The notes below the pieces were generated by a model. It did no database searches. It was given only the letters and a program-made list of their open reading frames with translations, and was not told where the DNA came from. 64,000 nucleotides of DNA from CAVQZA01 sp963718355 (GTDB lineage: Bacteria; Actinomycetota; Thermoleophilia; Gaiellales; Gaiellaceae), in contig CAVQZA010000006.1 of assembly GCA_963718355.1 (NCBI GenBank), forward strand, positions 1 to 64,000, written 5' to 3'. Of the stretch, positions 33,996 to 43,552 are shown one piece after another (position 1 is the first letter of the stretch; each line of letters begins with the position of its first letter). Both the position numbers and the translations under genes were made by a program.

Positions 33996-34502
33996 ATGCA
34001 CAGCGCGCCGACTGCGATCGTGATCCCCGGGAACGGCGCTTTCGGCGAGGACGGCGCTTACCGGATCACCGAGCGCTGCCGCCGGCTCGTCGCCGAGGCC
34101 GAGCGCCTTGCAGCTCGGTGCTCGCCTCGCGCGGTCGTTTTCTCAGGCTGGTCGCCCGACGGCTCGACGTGCGAGGCCGAGCAGATGCTCGCGGCCTGGC
34201 GTGGGCCTGAGGTTGAGCTCGTCGTCGAGCCGACCGCGACGATCACCGCCGAGAACGCGGCTCGCACGCTGCCGTTGCTGCTCGAGCGCGGGATCGAGAG
34301 GGCGCTCGTGGTCACTACGCCGCTCCACCTCTACCGCGCTCGGTACTTCTTCCGCCGGCTCTACGCGGCGCACGGGATCGACGCACGGTTCCGCGCGGCA
34401 CCTGTCGCGCCTTCGGTGCACATGCTCGGCTGGGAGCTCGTGGCGATGACAGCGCGGAAGCGCCAGCTGCGCGCCGCCGAGGCCGAGCTTCGCCGGCTTT
34501 GA
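33996..34502 (+). CDS. YdcF-like (DUF218) protein
   Basis: 168 residues. N-terminal IVIPGNGAFGEDGAYRITER, central SGWSPDGSTCEAEQM, TITAENAARTLPLL and VVTTPLHLYRARYFFRRLY follow the DUF218/YdcF pattern. It has no transmembrane helices, unlike the SanA-type members linked to envelope integrity. Biochemical activity of the family is unclear. It overlaps the glycosyltransferase gene by 4 bp, so the two likely work in one envelope-related step. Confidence 0.8.
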   Translation: MHSAPTAIVIPGNGAFGEDGAYRITERCRRLVAEAERLAARCSPRAVVFSGWSPDGSTCEAEQMLAAWRGPEVELVVEPTATITAENAARTLPLLLERGIERALVVTTPLHLYRARYFFRRLYAAHGIDARFRAAPVAPSVHMLGWELVAMTARKRQLRAAEAELRRL

Positions 34503-35218
34503 GCGACACGCTCGTCTTCATCCCGGCCTGGAACGAGGAGCTCAACCTGCCGGCGGTGCTCCACGCGCTCGAAAACGGGCTCCCCGGCGCGGACGTGCTA
34601 GTCGTCGACGACGGCTCCACGGACCGCACCGCTGACGTCGCGCGCGAGCACGGCGCCGAGGTGCTCTCGCTCGGCGGCAACAAGGGCCTGCGGATCGGAA
34701 TCGCCGCCGGATACCGCTACGCCCTCGACCACGGCTACGCGTTCTGCGGGCGCGTCGACGCCGACGGGCAGCACCCGGTCGCGGAGCTCGCACGCCTGCT
34801 CTCGCTCGTGCGCAACGACCGCTGCGACGTCGCCGTCGGCTCGCGGTTCGCCAGCGGCGAGGGCTACGAGCCCTACCGCTACCGGCCGAGCGCGTCGCGC
34901 CGACTCGGCACGGGCGTCCTCCGCCGCGCCGTGCGTCCCGTGCTCGGCCGTCCGTTCGGCGACGCGACGAGCGGCCTCTACGCCGTCAACGCGAAGGCAC
35001 TGCCACTGCTCGCCGAGCCGTTCACGAGCGGCGCCCCGGAGGTCGAGGCTCTGATGCGGATCACCGAGGCGGGCCTGCGCCTCGAGGAAGTCCCCGTGAA
35101 CATGGCCGAGCGCGCCTCCGGCGAGTCGAAGCTCCGCGGCAGCAAGGCGCTGAAGCTCGTCCTCACCCTGGCCGGCACGCTGGTCGCCGGTGCGATTGTC
35201 GTGCGCCGCCGCCGCTAG
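34499..35218 (+). CDS. Family 2 glycosyltransferase (polyprenyl-phosphate type)
   Basis: 239 residues from TTG 34499, overlapping the previous stop (TTGA). GT-A fold: FIPAWNEELNLPAVL, DVLVVDDGSTDRT, GGNKGLRIGIAAGYRYAL, and the metal-binding DADGQHP. The acceptor-side FGDATSGLYAVNAKAL and ASGESKLRGSKA are like dolichol-phosphate mannosyl/glucosyl transferases. One C-terminal hydrophobic helix (LVLTLAGTLVAGAIVV) ends in a basic tail. It probably transfers a sugar to polyprenyl phosphate at the cytoplasmic membrane. Confidence 0.88.
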   Translation: MSDTLVFIPAWNEELNLPAVLHALENGLPGADVLVVDDGSTDRTADVAREHGAEVLSLGGNKGLRIGIAAGYRYALDHGYAFCGRVDADGQHPVAELARLLSLVRNDRCDVAVGSRFASGEGYEPYRYRPSASRRLGTGVLRRAVRPVLGRPFGDATSGLYAVNAKALPLLAEPFTSGAPEVEALMRITEAGLRLEEVPVNMAERASGESKLRGSKALKLVLTLAGTLVAGAIVVRRRR

Positions 35219-36150
35219 CGCACGATTAGGGCGAGCAGCGCCTTCTGGACGTGGAGGCGGTTTTCCGCCTCGTCCCAGATTGCCGAGCGCGGGCCGTGCG
35301 CGATTGCTTCGGTGATCTCCTCGCCGTAGTGGGCGGGGAGGCAGTGCATCGCGAAGGCGTTCGACGGAGCCTGGGCGAACAGGGCCTCGTCCAGTGCGTA
35401 CGGGGCGAGATCGGCCTTGCGCTGGTCGGCCTCCGCCTCGAAGCCCATGCTCGTCCACACGTCGGTGACAACCACGTCGGCATCGGCCACGGCCTGCGCC
35501 GGGTCGCGCACGATCTCGACTCCCGCGACGGCGGGCTCGTAGCCCTCGGGACACGCGACGATCGGCGCGGCGCCGAGCGCGAGCGCAGCCTCGACCAGCG
35601 AGGCGCACACGTTGTTGCCGTCACCGACCCACGCGATGCGAACGCCCTCGAGGTGGCCGAGCCGCTCGCGGATCGTCAGCACGTCGGCGAGCGCCTGGCA
35701 CGGATGCGCGAGATCGGTCAGCGCGTTCACGACCGGTATGTCCGCTTCGGCGGCGAGCTCGTCGACGGTCTCCTGCGACGAGATCCGGATCACGATCGCG
35801 TTCAGATAGCGCGAGAGCACCTTCGCCGTGTCGCGAATCGTCTCGCCGCGGCCGAGCTGCAGGTCGCGACCCGCGAGGTACAGCGCCGTGCCTCCGAGGT
35901 GTGCGACGCCGACCTCGAACGAGACCCGCGTGCGCGTGGAGGGCTTGTCGAAGATCATCCCGACCGTCCGGCCCGGCAGCAGCGGATGCGGCTCGAACCG
36001 CGCCTGCGCCGCCTTCAGCTCACTGGCGAGATCGAGCACAGCGGTCAGCTCGTCCGGCGTCCAGTCCGAGATCCGCAGCAGGCTGCGGCCCTTGAGATCG
36101 GTGAGCGTGCGCTGCTCGAGCGGCAGCGGATGCGGAAGTGTGGCGGACAT
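35215..36150 (-). CDS. argF: Ornithine carbamoyltransferase
   Basis: 311 residues. The carbamoyl-phosphate loop is FDKPSTRTRVSFE. HPCQALADVLTI binds carbamoyl phosphate, and the ornithine-binding motif is HCLPAHYGEEI. It converts ornithine plus carbamoyl phosphate to citrulline, the step missing from the argCJBDRGH operon, from which it diverges. A paired ARG-box region separates the two starts. It ends tail-to-tail with the glycosyltransferase, overlapping by 4 bp. Confidence 0.95.
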   Translation of the reverse strand: MSATLPHPLPLEQRTLTDLKGRSLLRISDWTPDELTAVLDLASELKAAQARFEPHPLLPGRTVGMIFDKPSTRTRVSFEVGVAHLGGTALYLAGRDLQLGRGETIRDTAKVLSRYLNAIVIRISSQETVDELAAEADIPVVNALTDLAHPCQALADVLTIRERLGHLEGVRIAWVGDGNNVCASLVEAALALGAAPIVACPEGYEPAVAGVEIVRDPAQAVADADVVVTDVWTSMGFEAEADQRKADLAPYALDEALFAQAPSNAFAMHCLPAHYGEEITEAIAHGPRSAIWDEAENRLHVQKALLALIVR

Positions 36151-36189
36151 CTTTGCGTATTATGCAGTTCTGTGCGTAATATGCAAGAG
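36151..36189. promoter_or_regulatory. Paired ARG-box operators and divergent argF/argC promoters
   Basis: Two 13-bp palindromes, TGCGTATTATGCA (36154-36166) and TGCGTAATATGCA (36173-36185), sit 19 bp apart and differ at two positions. They resemble ArgR boxes, and ArgR is encoded in the operon. Rightward: TTGCGT (36153-36158), 18-nt spacer, TAATAT (36177-36182), then GTG 36190 after 7 nt. Leftward: TTGCAT, 16-nt spacer, CATAAT, then ATG 36150 after 8 nt. Both promoters lie entirely within the boxes and both mRNAs are probably leaderless. Confidence 0.8.
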
Positions 36190-37173
36190 GTGATCACCAC
36201 GGCAATCATTGGCTGCGCCGGCTACTCCGGCCAGGAGACTCTCGATCGCGTGCTCTCGCACCCCGGGCTCGAGCCGGTTGCGCTCGGCTCGGACTCGCTC
36301 GCAGGCCGGCCCGCCTCGGCGCTCGACCCGCGGCTCGCCGATTCGGGGCTGGCCCCGTTCGTCACCAATGACGAGGCGCTCGCGAGCAGCGCAGAGCTGA
36401 TCTTTCTCTGCCTCGGCCACGAGCAGGCCGCGCAGATCGAGCCGCCCGTCGATGCCGTTATCATCGACCTCTCCGGCGCGCATAGGCTCGACAATCCGTC
36501 CCTCTACACGGACTGGTATGGGTGGGTGCATCCTCTCCCCGAAGCGCTCACCGGCTGGGCCTATGCGTTGCCGGAGCTTTTCCCGCCACAGGGGCGGCTG
36601 CTCGCGAACCCGGGCTGCTACGCGACTGCGGCACTGCTCGCGCTCGTGCCGATCGTGGATGCGATCGAGCCGCACGGCGTGATTGTCGACGCCAAGTCGG
36701 GCGTCTCGGGTGCTGGCCGCTCGCTCAGGGCCTCCTCGCACGCCGGCTCCGTCTTGGAGAACTTCGCGCCCTACAGGGTCGGGACGCATCAGCACGCGCC
36801 CGAGATCGCACAGGGGCTCGGCTTCCCTGTCTGCTTCGTGCCGCACCTCCTGCCGGTGCGCCGCGGGCTGCTCGCGACGTGTTACGTCCAGTCGTCCGAG
36901 ACCGACCTGCGGGACCGGCTCGAGGCCGCCTACGCCACGACGCCCGCGGTGATGCTGCTGCCTGAGGGTGTCGCGCCCGAGCTCGCGCGCGTGGCGGGAA
37001 CGGACGCGGCTGAAGTTGCGCTGTTCCATGACAAGGCGACCGGGACCGCGATCGTGATCTGCGCGCTCGACAATCTCGGCAAGGGCGCCGCAGGCCAGGC
37101 CGTGCAGAACGCGAATCTCGCGCTCGGGCTCGACGAGACCGCCGGGCTCCGGCTCCAGGGCGTGATGGTGTGA
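36190..37173 (+). CDS. argC: N-acetyl-gamma-glutamyl-phosphate reductase
   Basis: About 327 residues. NADP-binding AIIGCAGYSGQETL, active-site Cys in NPGCYATAALLALVP, and catalytic His in FVPHLLPVRRGLLATCYV. It reduces N-acetylglutamyl phosphate to the semialdehyde. I prefer GTG 36190: it lies 7 nt after the TAATAT box, and the protein then begins MITTAIIGCAG like other ArgC proteins. ATG 36181 is also in frame but falls inside the -10 box and operator. It overlaps argJ by 4 bp. Confidence 0.93.
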   Translation: MITTAIIGCAGYSGQETLDRVLSHPGLEPVALGSDSLAGRPASALDPRLADSGLAPFVTNDEALASSAELIFLCLGHEQAAQIEPPVDAVIIDLSGAHRLDNPSLYTDWYGWVHPLPEALTGWAYALPELFPPQGRLLANPGCYATAALLALVPIVDAIEPHGVIVDAKSGVSGAGRSLRASSHAGSVLENFAPYRVGTHQHAPEIAQGLGFPVCFVPHLLPVRRGLLATCYVQSSETDLRDRLEAAYATTPAVMLLPEGVAPELARVAGTDAAEVALFHDKATGTAIVICALDNLGKGAAGQAVQNANLALGLDETAGLRLQGVMV

Positions 37174-38333
37174 GCGTCACCGCCGCCAGGGGATTCGTCG
37201 CCGCGGGCGTCGCGGCCGGGATCCGCCGCCGTGGGCTCGACGTCGCGCTCGTCCGCTCGACGGTGCCTGCAGTCGGCGGGGCGATGTTCACCGTCAACCG
37301 CGTCCAGGCGGCGCCGGTGAAGGTCTCGCGGGAGCACCTCACGCTGGCCGAGCCGCAGGCCGTCGCGGTCAACTCGGGCGTGGCCAATGCGGCAACGGGC
37401 GCGAAGGGCGAGGCCGCCGCTCGCGCGACCGCGGCCGAGGTGGGACGGCTCCTCGACCTCGCGCCCGAGCAGGTGATCGTGCTCTCCACCGGCGTGATCG
37501 GCGCGCCGCTGCCGCTCGACCGGCTGCTGCCGGGCCTCGCCGACGCGACCGCCGCGCTGTCCGAGCTCGGCGGAGCCTCGGCCGCGACGGCGATCCTCAC
37601 GACCGACACCCGCTCGAAGGAAGCGGTCGTCACGGGCGCGGGCTTCACCGTCGGCGGGATGGCCAAGGGCTCGGGGATGATCCATCCGAACATGGCCACG
37701 ATGCTCGCCGTGATCACCACCGACTACCCACTGAAACGGGGCGAGCCGATCGAGTTCCTGCGCCCGGCCGTGAACGAGAGCTTCAACGCGATCTCGATCG
37801 ACGGCGAGTGCTCGACGAACGACGCGGTCGTCCTGCTCGCGAACGGCGAGAGCGGGCTCGAGCGGACTCCCGCTTCGGATCACGAGTTCGCCGGGGCGCT
37901 GCGGGTCGTCTGCGCCGACCTCGCCCAGCAGGTCGTCGAGGACGGCGAGGGCGCCACCGTCTTCGCCGAGATCGCCGTCACCGGCGCCGCCTCCGACGCA
38001 GAGGCCAAGGCGATCGCGTCGCGGATCGCCACCTCGCCGCTCGTGAAGACGGCGCTCTTCGGCCACGACGCGAACTGGGGCCGCGTGCTCGCCGCCGCCG
38101 GCTCGGCGCCGTTCAACGGCGGCTATGCGCAGGTCGATTCCGAGCTGGTCACGCTGATCTTCAACAACACGGCTGTCCTCGTCGACGGAGCGCCGAGCGA
38201 GGACGAGCCCGACGTCTCGGCGGCCACGTGCAAGATCGAGCTCGACCTCGGGCTCGGCGACGGCGAGGCTGCGTACATGACCAGCGACCTGTCCTACGAC
38301 TACGTCCGCATCAACGCGGACTACCGCTCATGA
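37170..38333 (+). CDS. argJ: Bifunctional glutamate N-acetyltransferase/ornithine acetyltransferase
   Basis: 387 residues from GTG 37170. The autoproteolysis site is present in GSGMIHPNMATMLAVI (the Thr of ATML becomes the nucleophile of the beta chain). The oxyanion region reads NSGVANAATG instead of the more common NSGNANACTG, with the key Thr-Gly kept. It recycles the acetyl group from N-acetylornithine to glutamate. No argA or argE homologue is visible nearby, as expected when ArgJ closes the cycle. It overlaps argB by 4 bp. Confidence 0.94.
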   Translation: MSVTAARGFVAAGVAAGIRRRGLDVALVRSTVPAVGGAMFTVNRVQAAPVKVSREHLTLAEPQAVAVNSGVANAATGAKGEAAARATAAEVGRLLDLAPEQVIVLSTGVIGAPLPLDRLLPGLADATAALSELGGASAATAILTTDTRSKEAVVTGAGFTVGGMAKGSGMIHPNMATMLAVITTDYPLKRGEPIEFLRPAVNESFNAISIDGECSTNDAVVLLANGESGLERTPASDHEFAGALRVVCADLAQQVVEDGEGATVFAEIAVTGAASDAEAKAIASRIATSPLVKTALFGHDANWGRVLAAAGSAPFNGGYAQVDSELVTLIFNNTAVLVDGAPSEDEPDVSAATCKIELDLGLGDGEAAYMTSDLSYDYVRINADYRS

Positions 38334-38994
38334 GCCGGGTCGTCGTCAAATGCGGCGGCGCGGTCGCGACCGAGAGCGGCGCCGCGATCATGAAGCTCGT
38401 CGACGAGGGCCACGAGGTGTGCGTCGTCCACGGCGCCGGCAAGCAGATCTCGGCGCTGATGGCCGAGCGCGGGCTGCCCGTGCAGTTCCTCGGCGGTCGC
38501 CGAGTTACCAGTCGAGAGGCCATCGAGGTCGTGAAGGAGGCGCTCGACCAGCTGAACGCCGAGCTGTGCGCCGCGCTCGGGCCGCTCGCGGTCGGGCTGC
38601 ATGGCGACGAGATCGGGCTCAAGGCGCGGCCCGTGATGACGCTCGGGCTCGTCGGCGACCCGGTTCCGAGCCGGCCGCAGGCGGTCGAGGACGCGCTCGC
38701 AGCCGGCCTGATCCCGGTCGTCACGCCGCTCGCGATGGGGCCGCTCAATGTGAACGCCGACGAGGCGGCGGCCGCGCTCGCAGTCGGGATCGAGGCCGAG
38801 CGGATCGTCTTCCTCACCGACGTCCCGGGCGTGCTGCTCGGCGGCGCGGTGACCGCGGTCGTCCGGGCCGACGAGGCCGAGGCGATGCTCGACGCCGACG
38901 GCTTCGAGGGCGGAATCGTGCCGAAGCTCCGCGCTGCGATCACCGCGGCCCGGCTGGGTGTGAGCGCCGAGATCGGCGAGACGGTGGTGCTCGC

Positions 38995-38998
<4 letters not shown>
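38330..38998 (+). CDS. argB: N-acetylglutamate kinase, short form
   Basis: 222 residues. KCGGAVATESGAAIM holds the ATP/phosphate-binding Lys-x-Gly-Gly. VHGAGKQISALM, FLGGRRVTSREAIEVV and PLNVNADEAAAALAVGIEA are the NAG- and nucleotide-binding segments. FLTDVPGVL and GGIVPKLRAAITAARLGV complete the fold. It lacks the N-terminal helix of arginine-inhibited hexameric forms and is shorter than the usual 260-300 residues, so it is probably an arginine-insensitive dimer (inference). It overlaps argJ and argD by 4 bp each. Confidence 0.92.
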
Positions 38999-40127
<1,129 letters not shown>

Positions 40128-40131
<4 letters not shown>

Positions 40132-40589
40132 GCAAGTTCGACCGTCAGGGCGCGATCCTGCGTCTCGTCCAGGAGCGTCCGCTCGCAACCCAGGCCGAGG
40201 TGGCCGACGCACTCCGCGAGGAGGGCTACGACTCGGTTCAGGCCACCGTCTCGCGCGACATTGCACAGCTCGGGCTCGTCAAGGCTCGCAACGGTGACGG
40301 CCGCCTCGTCTATGCGCTGCCCGGCGCGGTCGATCTCAACAGGCTCTCCGAGCTGACCGCCGCGCTGCGCCGCTGGACGATGTCGATCAGCGCGAGCGGC
40401 AACCTCACCGTCATCCTTACCCACTCCGGCTTCGCGCCCGCGCTGTGTCAGGCGATCGACGAGGCCGTCCTCCCCGATGTGGTCGGCACGATCGCCGGGG
40501 ACAACACCATCTTCCTCGTCGCGCGGGAGGGCCTCACCGGGGCCGACCTCGCCGACGAGCTTCGCTACCACCTCCAAGGAGACACCTAA
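40128..40589 (+). CDS. argR: Arginine repressor ArgR
   Basis: 153 residues. N-terminal winged helix (RQGAILRLVQERPLATQAEV, VQATVSRDIAQLGLVKAR) with the Ser-Arg of helix 3. The C-terminal arginine-binding oligomerisation domain has GTIAGDNTIFLVARE, with the conserved GDNTI. It should bind the paired palindromes between argF and argC when arginine is plentiful. It is encoded inside the operon it controls. Overlaps argD by 4 bp and abuts argG. Confidence 0.95.
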
Positions 40590-41795
40590 ATGTCCAAGAC
40601 TGCTGTCGTCGCCTATTCGGGCGGCCTCGATACGAGCTGCATCATCGCCTGGCTGAAGGAGTTCTACGGCTATGACGAGGTCGTCGCCGTGCTCGTCGAC
40701 GTCGGCCAGGACGCGAACTTCGAGCCGGCGTTCGCGCGCGGTCGTGCCGCGGGCGCCGACGACGTGATCCTGCTCGACCGCAAGGAGGCGTTCGCCGACG
40801 AACAGGTCGCGAAGACGCTGATCGCCAACGCGCTGTACGAGGGCAAGTACCCGCTGATCTCGGCGCTCTCGCGGCCGGTGATCGCCGAGGCCGTGGCTGG
40901 ACTCGCGCTCGAGCTCGGCGCCGAGGCGGTCGTCCACGGCTGCACCGGCAAGGGCAACGACCAGCTCCGCTTCGAGCTCGCGTTCAAGGCGAAGTTCCCG
41001 GGCGTCCGCGTGATCGCGCCGCTTCGCGACAAGGTGTGGACTCGCGACGAGGAGATCGCCTACGCGGAGGAGCACGGGATCCCGGTCGAGGCGAAGCAGG
41101 CCTCGCCGTACTCGATCGACGACAACCTCTTCGGCCGCGCGATCGAGGCGGGGATGCTCGAGGATCCGTGGGTCGGCCCGCCGGAGGACGCGTTCATCCT
41201 CACGAGCTCGCCCGCCTCTGCGCCGGCGCCGGTGGAGATCGTGATCGGCTTCGAGCAGGGCGTGCCGGTGTCGGTCGACGGCTCGGAGCTACCGCTCTAC
41301 AAGCTGATCGCGCTAATGAACGAGCAGGCGGGCGCGTACGGGATCGGGCGGATCGACATGATCGAGAACCGCGCGATCGGGATCAAGAGCCGCGAGCTGT
41401 ACGAGGCTCCGGCGGCGATCGCGCTGATGACCGCGCATGTCGCGCTCGAGGATCTCGTGCTGACGAAGGCCGAGGCGGTTGCGAAGCGCGAGCTCGAGCC
41501 GCAGTGGGCCAAGCTGATCTACGACGGGCTCTGGTTCAGCCCGGTGCGCCATGCCTACGACGCGTTCTTCGCGAAGACGCAGGAGCTCGTCACCGGCGAG
41601 GTGCGGCTGCGGCTCCAGGCCGGCGTGCCGACGGTGGTCGGGCGCCGCTCCGAGTATGCGCTCTACTCCGAGACGCTTGCCTCGTACGGGACCGGCGAGA
41701 CGTTCCCGCACGCCGCGGCGGAGGGCTTCATCCAGATCGCGGCGCTCGAGGTCGAGCTCGCCGCGGCCAGGGAGCGCAGGCTGGCGGAGGTATGA
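40590..41795 (+). CDS. argG: Argininosuccinate synthase
   Basis: 401 residues. The ATP-pyrophosphatase P-loop is AYSGGLDTSCIIAWL. GCTGKGNDQLRFEL, SPYSIDDNLFGRAIE and IGRIDMIENRAIGIKSRE are class-defining. It joins citrulline and aspartate. ATG 40590 has AAGGAGA upstream (40577-40583), which overlaps the end of argR. It overlaps argH by 4 bp. Confidence 0.96.
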   Translation: MSKTAVVAYSGGLDTSCIIAWLKEFYGYDEVVAVLVDVGQDANFEPAFARGRAAGADDVILLDRKEAFADEQVAKTLIANALYEGKYPLISALSRPVIAEAVAGLALELGAEAVVHGCTGKGNDQLRFELAFKAKFPGVRVIAPLRDKVWTRDEEIAYAEEHGIPVEAKQASPYSIDDNLFGRAIEAGMLEDPWVGPPEDAFILTSSPASAPAPVEIVIGFEQGVPVSVDGSELPLYKLIALMNEQAGAYGIGRIDMIENRAIGIKSRELYEAPAAIALMTAHVALEDLVLTKAEAVAKRELEPQWAKLIYDGLWFSPVRHAYDAFFAKTQELVTGEVRLRLQAGVPTVVGRRSEYALYSETLASYGTGETFPHAAAEGFIQIAALEVELAAARERRLAEV

Positions 41796-43015
41796 CGCTC
41801 TGGGCCGGCCGCGTCGGGGGTCAGCTGGCTCCCGAGGTCTGGGAGTTCCTCCGGGCCGAGGACGCGGAGCTCTTTCCCTACGACTGTCAGGCGACCGCGC
41901 TGCACGCGCGGCGGCTGGCGGCGGCGGGGATCCTGACCGAGAGCGAGGCCGCGGAGGCCGAGCAGGCGCTCGCAAGTTACCGTGTTACCATGGTAACACG
42001 CGAAGATGAGGACGTTCACTCGGCGATCGAACGTCTCCTCGGCCCGCTCGGCGCCAAGATCCACGCGGGTCGCTCGCGCAACGATCAGGTCGCGGCGGCG
42101 TTCCGGCTCTACGTCGAGGACGCGTGCGCCGAGGCGCGCGAGGCGATCCTCGCGCTCGCGGGAGTCGTGCTCGATCTCGCCGAGACGGAGGCCGAGACGC
42201 CGATGCCCGGGTACACGCACCTCCAGCGCGCGCAGCCCGTCACGGTCGGCCACCACCTCCTCGCGTGGGTCGAGATGCTCGAGCGCGACCTCGTCCGCTT
42301 CTCGTTCGCTGCTGCGCAGGCCTCACTCTCGCCGCTCGGCGCAGGCGCGCTGGCCGGCTCGACGCTACCGCTGCCCGCGCCGGAGGGCGCCACGCAGCTC
42401 CGCAACTCGCTCGACGCCGTCGCCGACCGCGACTTCGCCCTCGACTACCTCTACGCGTGCACCGTCCTCTTCACGCACCTCTCGCGGATCGGCGAGGAGC
42501 TCGTCCTCTGGAGCACGAGCGAGTTCGGCTTCGCGCGACTGCCCGAGACCGCGGCGACCGGCTCCTCGATGATGCCGCAGAAGCTCAACCCCGACGTCGC
42601 CGAGCTCGTCCGCGGCAAGGCCGGCACCGCAATCGGCCGCCTCACGGGCCTGCTCGCGGTCGTGAAGGGCCTGCCGCTCTCCTACGACCGCGACCTGCAG
42701 GAGGACAAGCGGCCCGTGTTCGACGCGCGCCGCGACACCGCTCTCGCGCTGGCCGCGCTCGGAGTGCTGATCGGCGGGCTCGAGCTCGATCACGAGCGCC
42801 TCGCGGCGGCTTGCTCCGACCCGCTCCTGCTCGCGACCGACGCGGCCGAGGCGCTCGTCCGCGAAGGCGTGCCGTTTCGCGAGGCGCACGAGCGGATCGC
42901 CGCGCAGGTGCGCGAGGGAACCTTCGAGCCGCCCGCGGGCCCCGGCGCACGCGCGACCCCCGGCCCGAGCGGGGCACGCGAGCAGGTCGCAGCCGCCCGC
43001 GCGCGACTCGGCTAG
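41792..43015 (+). CDS. argH: Argininosuccinate lyase, with an in-frame palindrome
   Basis: 407 residues. The signature GSSMMPQKLNPDVAELVRGK and GRSRNDQVAAAFRLY, MPGYTHLQRAQPVTVG are intact, so the enzyme should be active. A 20-bp perfect palindrome (41981-42000) lies in codons 64-70 and encodes RVTMVT just before EDEDVHSAIE, in the variable loop that precedes the conserved DVH segment. The same sequence in the same phase occurs in hemH. It ends tail-to-tail with the GNAT gene (4-bp overlap). Last gene of argCJBDRGH. Confidence 0.95.
   Translation: MTLWAGRVGGQLAPEVWEFLRAEDAELFPYDCQATALHARRLAAAGILTESEAAEAEQALASYRVTMVTREDEDVHSAIERLLGPLGAKIHAGRSRNDQVAAAFRLYVEDACAEAREAILALAGVVLDLAETEAETPMPGYTHLQRAQPVTVGHHLLAWVEMLERDLVRFSFAAAQASLSPLGAGALAGSTLPLPAPEGATQLRNSLDAVADRDFALDYLYACTVLFTHLSRIGEELVLWSTSEFGFARLPETAATGSSMMPQKLNPDVAELVRGKAGTAIGRLTGLLAVVKGLPLSYDRDLQEDKRPVFDARRDTALALAALGVLIGGLELDHERLAAACSDPLLLATDAAEALVREGVPFREAHERIAAQVREGTFEPPAGPGARATPGPSGAREQVAAARARLG
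41981..42000. repeat. 20-bp perfect palindrome inside argH (copy 1)
   Basis: CGTGTTACCATGGTAACACG is its own reverse complement. The 20-mer beginning at 41982 recurs exactly at 63726-63745 inside hemH. A GTTACC just before it (41976-41981) adds a partial direct repeat. Confidence 0.85.
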
Positions 43016-43515
43016 CCCGTCGCGAAGAGGATGTGCGGGCGCCCGTGCGCCTCGATCTCCTCGACTCGCGTCATCCCGATCTTCTCGACGACGCGTAACG
43101 ACGCCTCGTTCTCCGAGTCGACGACGGCAACGATTCGCGTGGCGAACTCGGCGAGCCCCGCCGCCAGCAGGACGGATACGGCCTCTGTCGCATAGCCGCG
43201 GCCCCAGCGGTCGCGCGCGAGCGTGTAGCCGACCTCGACATCGCCGGTCGGCGCGAAGATGCCGAAGCCGACGTCGCCGATCGCGCGCCCGGACTCCCGC
43301 TCGACAATCGCCCAGAAGCTGAAGCCGCGCTCCGCCTGCTCCTTCTCGTACACGGCGAGTTGGGACCCGACCACCGAGGGCGCGAGCGCGCCGCCGGGAA
43401 CGAAGTGCATCACGTCCGCATCTCCGTAGACCTCGACCATCGCCGCCGTGTCCGTCTCCGCCACGAACGGACGGATCAGCAGGCGCTCGGTCTCGATCGG
43501 CATCGCAATCGCCAT
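43012..43515 (-). CDS. GNAT-family acetyltransferase (RimJ/RimL type)
   Basis: 167 residues. The start IETERLLIRPFVAETDTAAM is typical of the RimJ/RimL/SpeG-like group. The acetyl-CoA loop lies in TLARDRWGRGYATEAVSVLL, and NEASLRVVEKIGMTRV is the usual C-terminal helix. Substrate may be a protein N-terminus or a small amine. ATG 43515 (MAIAMPIET) and ATG 43503 are both possible starts. Divergent from the aldo/keto reductase by 37 bp. Confidence 0.85.
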   Translation of the reverse strand: MAIAMPIETERLLIRPFVAETDTAAMVEVYGDADVMHFVPGGALAPSVVGSQLAVYEKEQAERGFSFWAIVERESGRAIGDVGFGIFAPTGDVEVGYTLARDRWGRGYATEAVSVLLAAGLAEFATRIVAVVDSENEASLRVVEKIGMTRVEEIEAHGRPHILFATG

Positions 43516-43539
43516 CGCGTGACCGAGGGTACTCACCCG

Positions 43540-43552
43540 TAGAATCGCCGGG
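43540..43552 (+). promoter_or_regulatory. Candidate leaderless promoter of the aldo/keto reductase gene
   Basis: TAGAAT at 43540-43545 ends 7 nt before ATG 43553. No -35 consensus within the 37-bp divergent gap. Confidence 0.45.
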
